64,000 nucleotides of DNA from Bacillota bacterium (GTDB lineage Bacteria; Bacillota; Clostridia; Lachnospirales; Lachnospiraceae), in NCBI GenBank assembly GCA_023399055.1, contig JAEWQV010000034.1, positions 62,001 to 126,000 on the forward strand. The letters are read 5' to 3'. Numbering within the stretch: position 1 is the stretch's first letter; the number at the start of each line of letters is the position of its first letter. Under the pieces are notes generated by a model. The model did not search any database. It worked only from the letters and a program-made list of their open reading frames with translations, and was not told where the DNA came from. Positions 8,362 to 17,093 of this stretch are shown piece by piece. Made by a program: the position numbers and the translations under genes.

Positions 8362-9765
8362 ATGGATTATAAAAAATTAGATCAGAACGATTTAGATTTT
8401 ATTAAAGGGGTCGTAGGTGAATCAGAACGTATCTTATATGGTGAGGACATCAATGAAGAATACAGCCATGACGAATTAAGTGATACCGAAAGCTATCCTG
8501 ATGTAGTTGTAAAAGTTATCTCTACAGAAGAAGTATCACAGATTATGAAATATGCTTATGAGCATAATATCCCGGTTACTCCTCGTGGCTCCGGCACAGG
8601 CTTGGTAGGTTCTTCCGTAGCTATGGAGCATGGAATTATGCTGGATACTACACTCATGAATCATGTGCTTGAGTTGGATGAAAACAACCTTACAATTACA
8701 GTAGAACCAGGGGTATTGTTAATGGAGTTGTCTGCTTATGTTCAGGAGAGAGACTTATTCTATCCTCCAGATCCAGGCGAGAAATCAGCAACCATCGGAG
8801 GTAACATCAGCACAAATGCAGGTGGTATGAGAGCTGTTAAGTATGGTGTAACCAGAGATTATGTTCGTGGACTTGAAGTAGTATTACCAAACGGAACTGT
8901 TGTTGAATTTGGTGGAAAAGTAGTAAAGAACAGTACCGGTTATGCGATGAAGGACTTAATGGTTGGTTCAGAAGGAACCCTTGGTGTAATTACAAAGGCA
9001 ATCTTAAAGTTATTACCATTACCTAAGAAAGCCATAAGCTTGCTTGTACCGTTCCCAAGCCTTGAGAAAGCAATCCGTACTGTACCAATGATTATCAAAT
9101 CAAAGTCAGCACCAACAGCGATTGAGTTCATGCAAAGAGAAGTTATCATGGATGCTGAAAAATATTTAGGTAAGAAGTTCCCAGATAATAGTGCAGATGC
9201 CTATCTTTTATTAAAGTTTGATGGTAATTCCACCGAAGAAGTGGAAAGAGCTTACGAAAGTGCAGCACAAATTTGCTTGGAACAAGGTGCACTTGATATC
9301 TTAATTTCAGATACCAGTGAAAGAGAAGATTCTATCTGGAAAGCTAGAGGAGCATTCTTAGAAGCAATTAAAGGCTCCACAACTTACATGGATGAGGTTG
9401 ACGTAGTTGTACCAAGAAGCTGCGTAAATGAAATGGTGGAATACATTCATGGATTATATAAAGAAGTAAACATTCGTATCAAGAGCTTTGGTCATGCCGG
9501 AGATGGTAATCTTCATGCTTATGTATTAAAAGATGACCTAAGTGAAGAAGAGTGGGAAGAAAGAATGACTGCTGCCATGGATAAAATCTATGGAAAGGCA
9601 AGAGAGTTAAAAGGGCAGGTATCCGGTGAGCATGGTATAGGTTTTGCAAAGAAATCTTATCTCTTTGAATCTATGGACCCTGCCACTGTGGAAATCATGA
9701 GAGGAATTAAATTAGCATTTGATCCTAAGAATATCTTAAATCCTCGTAAGGTATTTCAGTTATAA
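8362..9765 (+). CDS. FAD-dependent lactate dehydrogenase (GlcD family)
   Basis: A 467-residue flavoprotein. It has a PCMH-type FAD-binding domain (about 45-220, with PRGSGTGLVG and the STNAGG motif) and an FAD-linked oxidase C-terminal domain (about 225-465, with HAGDGNLHAY and SGEHGIGFAKK). Members oxidise D-lactate or glycolate. Placed last in a permease-EtfB-EtfA operon, it most likely is the lactate-oxidising subunit of an Etf-linked complex like LctD of A. woodii. Whether it prefers D- or L-lactate cannot be told from the sequence, and no lactate racemase gene is adjacent. A strong terminator follows. Confidence 0.9.
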   Translation: MDYKKLDQNDLDFIKGVVGESERILYGEDINEEYSHDELSDTESYPDVVVKVISTEEVSQIMKYAYEHNIPVTPRGSGTGLVGSSVAMEHGIMLDTTLMNHVLELDENNLTITVEPGVLLMELSAYVQERDLFYPPDPGEKSATIGGNISTNAGGMRAVKYGVTRDYVRGLEVVLPNGTVVEFGGKVVKNSTGYAMKDLMVGSEGTLGVITKAILKLLPLPKKAISLLVPFPSLEKAIRTVPMIIKSKSAPTAIEFMQREVIMDAEKYLGKKFPDNSADAYLLLKFDGNSTEEVERAYESAAQICLEQGALDILISDTSEREDSIWKARGAFLEAIKGSTTYMDEVDVVVPRSCVNEMVEYIHGLYKEVNIRIKSFGHAGDGNLHAYVLKDDLSEEEWEERMTAAMDKIYGKARELKGQVSGEHGIGFAKKSYLFESMDPATVEIMRGIKLAFDPKNILNPRKVFQL

Positions 9766-9800
9766 AAAGGTTCTGTTCGTAGGTTTATAAGATATATATT

Positions 9801-9863
9801 AGCTGAAGGTTACATAAGAAGGGGAGTATTGCTTCTACTACTTATTAGCCTTCAGCTTTTTTT
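9801..9863 (+). terminator. Terminator of lactate operon
   Basis: AGCTGAAGGT (9801-9810) pairs with GCCTTCAGCT (9848-9857), with one G-U pair, and is followed by a run of seven or more T. The loop is long (37 nt) and may hold a second small hairpin. Confidence 0.8.
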
Positions 9864-9915
9864 GAATTATTTACGAAATTATAGAAATAAGTTTAATTTC
9901 AGTAATTATTCCAAG

Positions 9916-9944
9916 TAATACTGTCGTTTTTCCCTGCATACAAT
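9916..9944 (+). promoter_or_regulatory. Sigma-E-type sporulation promoter of spoIIID
   Basis: CATACAAT (9937-9944) matches the sigma-E -10 consensus CATACAMT exactly. TAATACT (9916-9922), 14 bp upstream, resembles the sigma-E -35 box. spoIIID is a known mother-cell sigma-E target in Bacillus, so gene and promoter agree. Confidence 0.75.
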
Positions 9945-10002
9945 GTAACAACAACGATAATAAGGGGGAATGCGTTCCAGTTAGACGGGGAACGCAGACA
10001 CT

Positions 10003-10263
10003 ATGAAAGGCTATATAGAGGAACGGGCGGTTGAAATCGCTAACTTTATCATCGACAATAACGCCACTGTAAGGCAGACTGCAAAGCAGTTCGGAATTTC
10101 GAAATCGACCGTACATAAAGACGTTACGGAGCGTCTCACACAAATTAACCCCTCCCTCGCAGAAAGAGCAAGGGTAGTCTTGGACCTTAATAAGTCAGAG
10201 CGCCATATCAGGGGCGGATTGGCCACAAAGGAGAAATATCTTCATAAGGTAAGATATAACTAG
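10003..10263 (+). CDS. spoIIID: Sporulation transcription factor SpoIIID
   Basis: An 86-residue DNA-binding protein. The helix-turn-helix TVRQTAKQFGISKSTVHKDV (about 26-45) and the basic C-terminal HIRGGLATKEKY tail are characteristic of SpoIIID, the mother-cell regulator that modifies sigma-E and sigma-K gene expression. Length is close to the Bacillus protein. The leader holds a perfect 8-bp hairpin (9971-9978 with 9989-9996) between an upstream purine-rich AAGGGGG (9962-9968) and the ATG; a second GGGGA lies within the hairpin's 3' arm. Followed directly by a strong terminator. Confidence 0.95.
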   Translation: MKGYIEERAVEIANFIIDNNATVRQTAKQFGISKSTVHKDVTERLTQINPSLAERARVVLDLNKSERHIRGGLATKEKYLHKVRYN

Positions 10264-10317
10264 GAATACCGTATCGCGGGTGCAATCGCAATGCTCTGGT
10301 TTGAATTCGGGAGAGCT

Positions 10318-10375
10318 AAAAAAGAGATTATCCTTACTGGTCAAGTAAAGGATAATCTCTTTTTTATTCAGGATA
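10318..10375 (+). terminator. Terminator of spoIIID
   Basis: A perfect stem of about 13 bp (AGAGATTATCCTT with AAGGATAATCTCT), with A-run and T-run on either side, so it could work in both directions. Confidence 0.9.
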
Positions 10376-10753
10376 AGTACCTTTGATCCTTATAGACCTG
10401 TCATTGTGAATGATGGTTGGGAGCATACCATCTCCGATATTATAACTCTGCATGATTATGCGGAAAAAGGAGAAGAAAAAAGAAGTCGATATGAATCTAG
10501 TGATAACGTCCTCAATAATATAATCCCTTTTAATATAATTCGTTATGCAATGGCAAATGGATATGAGTATAAAGGGCAGCCGGTTATTCTAAGTGAATAT
10601 GGTGGTATTGCGTTCACATCCAAGGAAGGCTGGGGTTATGGTAAGCAAGTGAAATCAGAATCGGACTTCTTAGAGCGCTATACGCAGATAACACAGGAAG
10701 TAAATGGTTTATTGAGAACCCAAAGTGGATATAGAAGCAGTAAGAAAAATTAA
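10376..10753 (+). pseudogene. Glycoside hydrolase family 2 C-terminal remnant
   Basis: The reading frame shows DPYRPVIVNDGWEHT, a TLHDY block and then VILSEYGGIAF, which is the end of the GH2 (beta-galactosidase/beta-glucuronidase-like) catalytic barrel; the E of SEYGG is the usual nucleophile. The rest of the protein (normally 600 or more residues, including the acid/base Glu) is absent. The homology starts abruptly at about 10376, directly after the spoIIID terminator. There is no promoter, no ribosome binding site and only a GTG inside the conserved motif as a possible start. This is best read as the surviving 3' end of a deleted gene. Confidence 0.75.
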
Positions 10754-10884
10754 TATAAAATAAAAAGAGATAAATAAAATTCGTTAACATAAATATTAAT
10801 TATAATAAAATTTTCTTGAAGTATCTCATTAATTAATTTACAATATTTAATTATAAATGGTTTAATCTACTAAGGAGAGTTGTT

Positions 10885-12162
10885 ATGCTGCAGGTATATA
10901 ACAATTTGATTGAAGGATTATCCGATTCAAAGAAGATGAAGTATCCTATCAGCAGAAAAGATGATGTTAGAAGGGTTTATAAGGATATTATAAACCTAAG
11001 TAAAAACTCGCCCTTTTTTAAGATAAGTCTTACGAAAGAAAATCAGGAATTTACAATTGGAGTAAAGGAAGCCGCATTAATAATGAAATCAAGGATTGAA
11101 GAAATGAAAGATCCAGAGTTTAGCGGTTTTGAACGAAAAGAAGTAATAGTAAGTAAAAAGGGAGTTCTTGATGCAATCCTAATGGATCAAGATACAAGTA
11201 AGCTCCCATCAAATATTGATTTAGAAGTACATTCTTTGGCGCAGGCACAAGTTAATAAGGGAAAAGAACATATACCTACCACTCGAGGCTTAGCAGTCGG
11301 GGAATATGATTTTACGGTACAGGTGGGTGAGGATACCTATGAGCTTAAGTTCCTACAAGAAAATAAAACAGAAAATCAGGATACCCTAAAGAGAATGGCA
11401 CAGTTAATTAATCAGTCTGTATGGGGATTAACTGCAAGTGTGGAGAAGGGCTCCTCAAATGATTCTATTAGACTTGAGATCACAGCGGATAGAACAGGAA
11501 GATATGGGGCAAGGGATTTTTCCTTCGCAGAATCGGATAGTTATTACAGCGGAGCAATTTATTTCTTCGGCCTTAATCGTGTAGAACAAGAGGCGGCTTA
11601 TGCGAATTTTTCATTAAATGGGGTAGAAAAGCAGTCGGCATCGAATGAATTCACGTTGGAAAACACGATACAGATTAATTTACATAGGACTATTGAGGAA
11701 CCGGTAGCACTGCGAATTGTATCGGATAGTAAGAAGATATTATCCTCTGTGGAGGAGATATTGGATACGCATAATAACCTAATAAAACTTGCGTCTGACA
11801 GAACGATGAATTCGGAAGAGCATTTTAAAGCGTTAAGGCTTATCAGCGAGATGAAGGGACTTAGGGAACTTCATCAGGTGGAACTGGAAAACTGTGGAAT
11901 AATCGCTAACGAAGATGGGACACTTGAAGTTGATAAAAGTATAGCAGTTTCTGTAGCAGAAGATGGAAGGATGGAACAGCTATTTGAGCAAAAAAACGGA
12001 TTTATTGCAGGTCTGCTTAAAAAAGCAGAGATGGTTGCAATAAATCCTATGGAGTATCTAGATAAAACAATTGTCACCTACCCAAACAACGAGGGGATTT
12101 CACTACGAAATCCATATATAACCTCCGTGTACAGTGGGTTATTCTTTAATTCATATTGTTAA
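10885..12162 (+). CDS. FliD-like (flagellar cap/hook-associated protein 2) protein, orphan
   Basis: A 425-residue protein. The middle (about 135-210) has the FliD-type pattern GEYDFTVQVG, then LKRMAQLINQS and LRLEITADRTG-like segments. The end has INPMEYLDKTIVTYPN and a closing PYITSVYSGLFFNSYC like those of Lachnospiraceae FliD-related proteins. FliD caps the growing flagellar filament and is exported without a signal peptide, and none is seen here. No flagellar genes are nearby, so this may be a paralogue with another surface role. Strong ribosome binding site (AAGGAGAG). Its 3' end overlaps the convergent AraC gene by 17 bp. Confidence 0.6.
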   Translation: MLQVYNNLIEGLSDSKKMKYPISRKDDVRRVYKDIINLSKNSPFFKISLTKENQEFTIGVKEAALIMKSRIEEMKDPEFSGFERKEVIVSKKGVLDAILMDQDTSKLPSNIDLEVHSLAQAQVNKGKEHIPTTRGLAVGEYDFTVQVGEDTYELKFLQENKTENQDTLKRMAQLINQSVWGLTASVEKGSSNDSIRLEITADRTGRYGARDFSFAESDSYYSGAIYFFGLNRVEQEAAYANFSLNGVEKQSASNEFTLENTIQINLHRTIEEPVALRIVSDSKKILSSVEEILDTHNNLIKLASDRTMNSEEHFKALRLISEMKGLRELHQVELENCGIIANEDGTLEVDKSIAVSVAEDGRMEQLFEQKNGFIAGLLKKAEMVAINPMEYLDKTIVTYPNNEGISLRNPYITSVYSGLFFNSYC

Positions 12163-13408
12163 TAAATGAGTTGGCCTTTACATATTCACTGGGTGTAATG
12201 CCAATTCTTTTTTTGAAAATACGACTAAAATAATTAGGGTCTTTATAGCCTACCATAAAACAAACTTCACTTACAGTTAAGTTTGGATTTAATAATAGCT
12301 CTTTTGCTTTTCTTACTCGGAGCATAGATAACCAGTCAATATAATTAAAGCCAGTACTCTTTTTTAACAATTTACTAAAATACTGTGGACTAATATTAAC
12401 ATGTTCTGCCATGGCTTCCAGGGTGATATCGTCTGTGTAATGTTCTTCCAAATATTCTTTTGCTGCTTTTACAATATCATTTGTATAATCAATTGCTTTC
12501 TGTGGCTTTGCATAGCTGGTTATATAATAGAACTGTTGATAGGCGTAATCCACCAGTTTCTCCGGACTGCACAACATCATGTCTGTTAAAATTCTGATAT
12601 ATTCAAGAGAAATAATGTCGTTTTGATTATCAAGTCCCAAAGCGTGATGTGTAAGAACAAGAAGTTCAATAATCTTACTTCGTTTTGCTTCCACAGATAG
12701 AGTGTTAAGCTCGGACATTAGTAATCCAAAATAAGAATAAGCATCCGGTTTGTGAAGCCTTACAGCCTCAATCAGATGATTTTCGGCAATATGATAGTCA
12801 AAGTCTGCTGTAGTCCGCTCTTTCTTCCAATCAAGATAATAAGAATAACAGGAATTATCATTGTGATAAATTGAAGTTAATGCATCCAAGTAAGAAGAAA
12901 AGATGGAAAATAGACTATGGATGCCACCTACGCTAATTGTCGCAGTTACCTGATATTTTTCATTCATTAACTGGGACAAGTCCTGATATATCTGATGACT
13001 TTCTTTTCTGTGAACTTCTTCGGTGATTGGAATGTCATCACTAATTAACAATATAATACGCTTGGTCAACAAAGGACCTACCACGCAGCTCTTATAAGAG
13101 AGAGCCTGTTTAATCAGCTGATGTAGTTCGAATTCATTTATTGCATTACTTTCTGGAGTGTTGCTAAATGGGTCGGAAATCTCCAGAAGTACAACATAAA
13201 CATACGCCTTGATATTTAACTTTTGCTGAAAAGCCATTATTTCATTAGCCTGACAACCTCGAAAGAACAGGGAAAACATGATGCTTCGCTCAAGAATTGT
13301 TAGGAATTCGTCTTTTGTAAGGTTTTGGTTCGGGGTTAAAAGATCATTCTGGAGATCATTCCAAAAATCTCTTTGGTTCATAAAACTTGAATTATCTACA
13401 ATACGCAT
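12146..13408 (-). CDS. AraC-family transcriptional regulator
   Basis: A 420-residue regulator. The C-terminal 100 residues (about 315-415) are a double helix-turn-helix AraC DNA-binding domain: LEAMAEHVNISPQYFSKLLKKSTG, then VSEVCFMVGYKDPNYFSRIFKKRIGITPSEY. The N-terminal 300 residues have no receiver domain and are not recognised, though they resemble the central region of YesN-type regulators. Its target is unknown. It may act on the divergently transcribed subtilase gene, which shares the 257-bp intergenic region. The stop region overlaps the end of the FliD-like gene. Confidence 0.85.
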   Translation of the reverse strand: MRIVDNSSFMNQRDFWNDLQNDLLTPNQNLTKDEFLTILERSIMFSLFFRGCQANEIMAFQQKLNIKAYVYVVLLEISDPFSNTPESNAINEFELHQLIKQALSYKSCVVGPLLTKRIILLISDDIPITEEVHRKESHQIYQDLSQLMNEKYQVTATISVGGIHSLFSIFSSYLDALTSIYHNDNSCYSYYLDWKKERTTADFDYHIAENHLIEAVRLHKPDAYSYFGLLMSELNTLSVEAKRSKIIELLVLTHHALGLDNQNDIISLEYIRILTDMMLCSPEKLVDYAYQQFYYITSYAKPQKAIDYTNDIVKAAKEYLEEHYTDDITLEAMAEHVNISPQYFSKLLKKSTGFNYIDWLSMLRVRKAKELLLNPNLTVSEVCFMVGYKDPNYFSRIFKKRIGITPSEYVKANSFINNMN

Positions 13409-13665
13409 AGAGACACCTCCTTAATGAGGGTAGGTATTTGTGGTGTAAAGGTATATAAATAATACATGTTGATTTAATCATAGTATAGCATAATATACCA
13501 ATAATTGCACTGACAAAATTATACAATCACAAAGACGTAATATGTCGTAACATAAACTTAATTTTTATAAAGGATTCTTAATTTTTTTGCCATAAGATTG
13601 CCAATTGTAAAGGCTACGATAGCTATAATAGGACAGATAGATGGACAGAATGGAGGTTTCTAATA

Positions 13666-15666
13666 ATGAACAATAAAATATATTACAAAAAAATCATTAT
13701 AAAGACAACGACTTTCTTGCTTCTGGCTCTTTCCTTGCTCTTATTCAACACAGTGAGTAAAAAGAATGAAATTAGCTTATTTGCAATAAGTAACGACCCA
13801 TTCTCACAAGCACAGTGGTACCTGGATAATCCAGGAAGCTATACGAATCTATCCGGAGTGATGATGAATGAAGTTAAGTCTACTGCAGGGATAGATATGG
13901 ATGTAGCTGATGCCTGGAGTGAGATGAAAGGATCAGTAACAAAAAAACGTGAGGTAGTGGTTGCAATCATAGATACAGGAGTTGATTATTTACATCCAGA
14001 TCTTGCAGATCATATGTGGATTAATAAGGGTGAAATTCCTGGTGATAATATTGATAATGATAACAATGGCTACGTTGATGATATTTACGGTTGGGACTAT
14101 TATAATAATGATAATACTATAGGGCATTATGTATATTCTAAAAAGTTTAATAAGAATATTGCATCCCCCTTAGATAACGACGATCATGGTACTCATATTG
14201 CAGGAATCATTGCAGCTATTGCCAATAATAATACAGGAATAGCGGGAATTGCTTCTAATATCAATATAAAGATAATGTCATTAAAAATTACTGGTGGTCC
14301 AGATGGTGATGGTGATTTAGCAGATGCTAAAAAAGCTATTCAGTATGCAACTATGATGGGTGCAGACATTTGTAATTTAAGCTGGGGTACCAATATCTAC
14401 TCGGCAGAGCTAGAAGAGACAATGAGAGAGTCTGATATGTTATTTGTGGCAGCAGCAGGTAATACTGGCGACAATAATGATGTAATCCCAGTTTATCCGG
14501 CAAGTTTTGGACTGGATAACTTAATATCCGTAACTTTCATTGATGCGGACGGAGAAATGACACCTTATTCAAATTATGGTATGAACTCTGTTGACATTGC
14601 GGCACCGGGTGAGGATATATACAGTACAATCGTAGGAGGTTACGGGGCAATGAGCGGTTCCTCCATGGCAGCACCTCAGGTTTCAGCTATAGCGGCGTTA
14701 TTGTACGCATCTTCAGACCATTTATATGCAGCCAATGTAAAAAATTTAATTGTTAATAATTTCAAGGAATTATCAGGGTTGACAGGATATATGGCACATG
14801 CAGGTATTCCAAGTGCACTCAGGGCGGTTAAGTCACTGGCTAAGTTAGATAAGGATAAGGATGCACCAATTATCAGCTTCCAGACAATTTATAATAAGGA
14901 TAAGATGACGGTTCCAGTTTCGGTTGTGGATGGAGGAGCATCACAGGTCAGAGTTATAAAGTGGATATACGGTGTAAAAACTGTGGCAGATTTTAAACGA
15001 GGTGTAAATGGTACAACAATTATCGGTGGTAAAGTTGATTTGACAAAGGCGGGTAACTATACCTTTTATGTGGCAGATTATGCAGGAAATGAAAGTGTGC
15101 AAGTTTATGAGGTGCTTGGCGATACCTCACCACCAAAACTAAATTCAAGTTTTAGGGTGGCGAGTGACTATAAAACAAGGACAGTCACGATTAATGTGAA
15201 GGATGAAGAAAGTGGTCTCAAGCGCTTAAAATATATGAAAGGAACAAAAAAAGCGCAGGATTTTCTTCCATCTGGAGCAGGAACAGAAATTGCAGTAAAG
15301 AATGGAAAAGGAAGTTTTAAAGTAAAGAAAGACGGAATATATACCATATTTGCAGTGGATAATAGGGGAAATATTTCTGTTAAGCCTATTATTATCAAAA
15401 CAGTGAAAGCAACACAATTATCGCTTTCACAAACAAATATAAATTCAAAAGTCGGAGATACATTAGTACTTAGAGCGATTACCAGTCCTTCTGGAAGTAC
15501 AGATGCCATTACATTTACCAGCTCGGATGATAAAATAGCTGAAGTTTCGATTACGGGTAAAGTTACTATGAAAGCAAAAGGGAAAGTATACATTACTGTA
15601 AAAACTGCCAGTGGTCTAAAAGCCAAGTGTTTAATCGTAGTAAACGCAGGGAAAGCCAGCACTTAA
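13666..15666 (+). CDS. Secreted subtilisin-like serine protease (S8) with C-terminal Ig-like domain
   Basis: A 666-residue protein. The N-terminal signal/anchor segment is at about 8-29. The catalytic domain spans about 80-380 with a complete triad: D103 (IIDTGVD), H174 (DDHGTHIAG) and S333 (GSSMAAP), plus oxyanion N266 (AAAGN). The catalytic domain starts soon after the signal, with no recognisable inhibitor-I9 propeptide. Two repeated beta-sandwich segments follow (about 400-580), and a Big_2-type bacterial Ig-like domain closes the protein (about 587-662). It probably degrades protein outside the cell. Strong GGAGG ribosome binding site. Confidence 0.92.
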   Translation: MNNKIYYKKIIIKTTTFLLLALSLLLFNTVSKKNEISLFAISNDPFSQAQWYLDNPGSYTNLSGVMMNEVKSTAGIDMDVADAWSEMKGSVTKKREVVVAIIDTGVDYLHPDLADHMWINKGEIPGDNIDNDNNGYVDDIYGWDYYNNDNTIGHYVYSKKFNKNIASPLDNDDHGTHIAGIIAAIANNNTGIAGIASNINIKIMSLKITGGPDGDGDLADAKKAIQYATMMGADICNLSWGTNIYSAELEETMRESDMLFVAAAGNTGDNNDVIPVYPASFGLDNLISVTFIDADGEMTPYSNYGMNSVDIAAPGEDIYSTIVGGYGAMSGSSMAAPQVSAIAALLYASSDHLYAANVKNLIVNNFKELSGLTGYMAHAGIPSALRAVKSLAKLDKDKDAPIISFQTIYNKDKMTVPVSVVDGGASQVRVIKWIYGVKTVADFKRGVNGTTIIGGKVDLTKAGNYTFYVADYAGNESVQVYEVLGDTSPPKLNSSFRVASDYKTRTVTINVKDEESGLKRLKYMKGTKKAQDFLPSGAGTEIAVKNGKGSFKVKKDGIYTIFAVDNRGNISVKPIIIKTVKATQLSLSQTNINSKVGDTLVLRAITSPSGSTDAITFTSSDDKIAEVSITGKVTMKAKGKVYITVKTASGLKAKCLIVVNAGKAST

Positions 15667-15706
15667 AAGATGAAATAATTTACTTATAGTTTTGCATAAA
15701 TAATTA

Positions 15707-15752
15707 ACAAGTCTATTGTAAACTAAAAATATAATAGACTTGTCTTATGTTT
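15707..15752 (+). terminator. Terminator after subtilase gene
   Basis: A perfect 11-bp stem, ACAAGTCTATT (15707-15717) with AATAGACTTGT (15733-15743), followed by a T-rich stretch (CTTATGTTTTG). Confidence 0.65.
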
Positions 15753-15796
15753 TGTGTTATTATTGATAAATATCGAGAAAGCCTAAGAAAAATATA

Positions 15797-15825
15797 TTGA
15801 CGGCACAACGTGTCTATGATATATT
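15797..15825 (+). promoter_or_regulatory. Promoter of rpmG-secE-nusG
   Basis: TTGACG (15797-15802), a 17-bp spacer and TATATT (15820-15825). It lies about 90 bp before the rpmG start. Confidence 0.65.
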
Positions 15826-15916
15826 TAGTAAGCGAAGAAAGAGGGCTTTTTTTTTATGCCTAAAAAACGGCCCAAATCAAGGTACATTTGCACAACAGAA
15901 ATTGGAGGTGGATATT

Positions 15917-16066
15917 GTGCGCGTAAAAATTACACTTGCATGTACAGACTGCAAACAACGCAATTACAACACGATGAAAGAAAAGAAGTTACATCCAGAC
16001 AGAATGGAAACTAAGAAATATTGTAAATTCTGTAGATCCCACACATTGCACAAAGAAACGAAATAA
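15917..16066 (+). CDS. rpmG: 50S ribosomal protein L33
   Basis: A 49-residue large-subunit protein. The start is the GTG at 15917, six bases after a clear GGAGGTG, giving the typical MRVKITLACTDC N-terminus; a longer upstream reading is not L33-like. Two CxxC pairs (CTDC, CKFC) make this the zinc-binding form. It heads the rpmG-secE-nusG cluster found throughout Firmicutes. Confidence 0.95.
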   Translation: MRVKITLACTDCKQRNYNTMKEKKLHPDRMETKKYCKFCRSHTLHKETK

Positions 16067-16088
16067 TTATTTGAAAGGAAATGAAGAC

Positions 16089-16298
16089 ATGGGAGAGATG
16101 GCTAATACGTCAACCGAAAAGGCTCCAAAGAGAAGCTGGTTTAAGGGAATTAAATCTGAGTTCAAAAAGATTATCTGGCCAGATAAAGAATACCTTGCAA
16201 AACAGACAGTTGCTGTCATATCAGTTACCATTGTTTTAGGAATAGTTATTTACGTTCTGGACTATGCAATCGAACGAGGTATTGCTTTCTTATTATAG
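16089..16298 (+). CDS. secE: Preprotein translocase subunit SecE
   Basis: A 69-residue single-span membrane protein of the SecYEG channel. The conserved amphipathic segment FKGIKSEFKKIIWPDKEYL precedes one transmembrane helix (about 40-60). The ATG at 16089 is chosen because AAAGGA lies 8 bases upstream; a TTG six codons earlier has no ribosome binding site. Between rpmG and nusG, as usual. Confidence 0.93.
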   Translation: MGEMANTSTEKAPKRSWFKGIKSEFKKIIWPDKEYLAKQTVAVISVTIVLGIVIYVLDYAIERGIAFLL

Positions 16299-16316
16299 GA
16301 TAAGGGTGATGAGGAT

Positions 16317-16841
16317 ATGTCAGAAGCAAATTGGTACGTTGTTCACACCTATTCAGGGTATGAGAACAAGGTAAAAGCGAACATTGAGAAGACAATTGAA
16401 AACAGAAAGCTGCAAGATCAGATCGTAGAAGTATCTGTACCGATGCAGGACGTCATAGAAGTGAAGAATGGCGTTAAGAAACGGGTACAAAAGAAGATGT
16501 TTCCAGGATATGTACTGCTCCATATGGTCATGAATGATGATGTATGGTATGTGGTTCGTAATACCAGAGGTGTAACAGGCTTTGTTGGACCTGATTCAAA
16601 ACAACCAGTTCCTTTGACTGACACAGAAATGCGCAGCATGGGTATTAAAAACGATGATACGATCTCACTTGATTTTGAAGTTGGTGATACTGTAACCGTA
16701 ATTTCCGGTGTATGGGAGAATACTTCCGGTGTTATCAAACAAATCAATCCTCACAAGCAGATCGTTACCATCAGCGTAGACATGTTTGGTCGTGAAACAC
16801 CTGTAGAAATTGGCTTTAGTGAAGTTAAGGTTCGTAATTAA
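16317..16841 (+). CDS. nusG: Transcription termination/antitermination factor NusG
   Basis: A 174-residue NusG. The NGN domain (about 3-110) starts WYVVHTYSGYENKV and contains FPGYVLLHM. The C-terminal KOW domain (about 120-172) contains FEVGDTVTVISGVWENTSGVI. It binds RNA polymerase and controls pausing and termination. It ends the rpmG-secE-nusG unit; rplK follows after a 252-bp structured leader. Confidence 0.96.
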   Translation: MSEANWYVVHTYSGYENKVKANIEKTIENRKLQDQIVEVSVPMQDVIEVKNGVKKRVQKKMFPGYVLLHMVMNDDVWYVVRNTRGVTGFVGPDSKQPVPLTDTEMRSMGIKNDDTISLDFEVGDTVTVISGVWENTSGVIKQINPHKQIVTISVDMFGRETPVEIGFSEVKVRN

Positions 16842-17093
16842 TTCATGACAAGTATTTCAAATAGGATGTTGGAGACAATCATTTCTAGGTTAACTTGTTC
16901 CACTTGCATGGACACCATGGATGCAAAAAAATGAAATGCGTGTATTAATGCACCATTAACAGTGAATGGTAAGGCATAATTCACTTAGTTAACGGCGCCG
17001 TTTATCGGCACAAAAGGTAAGTTTTATAACTTACGGCTCGTTACGTGGGAGGGAAATTCCCGCAAACACCACATTATATGGAGGTATGCTATC
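16842..17093 (+). promoter_or_regulatory. rplK leader with L1-binding-site mimic
   Basis: A structured leader. Hairpins include ACCATT/AATGGT (about 16952-16970), the palindrome AACGGCGCCGTT near 16994, and GTAAGTT/AACTTAC (about 17020-17037). Just before the ribosome binding site, GTGG (17045-17048) pairs with CCAC (17069-17072) and an inner GGA pairs with TCC, leaving an asymmetric internal loop (GAG opposite CGCAAACA). This copies the GGTGGGAGG element of the 23S rRNA L1-binding helix, so L1 can be expected to bind here and repress rplK-rplA translation. Confidence 0.7.

Noticed and set aside
15797..15916. Longer L33 from an upstream TTG
   Set aside because: It would translate through the predicted promoter, and the product does not look like L33. 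GGAGGTG supports the GTG at 15917.
16842..17093. tRNA gene in the nusG-rplK spacer
   Set aside because: Several hairpins are present but no cloverleaf with TTCRA arm or anticodon loop could be drawn. No tRNA was found elsewhere in the window either.
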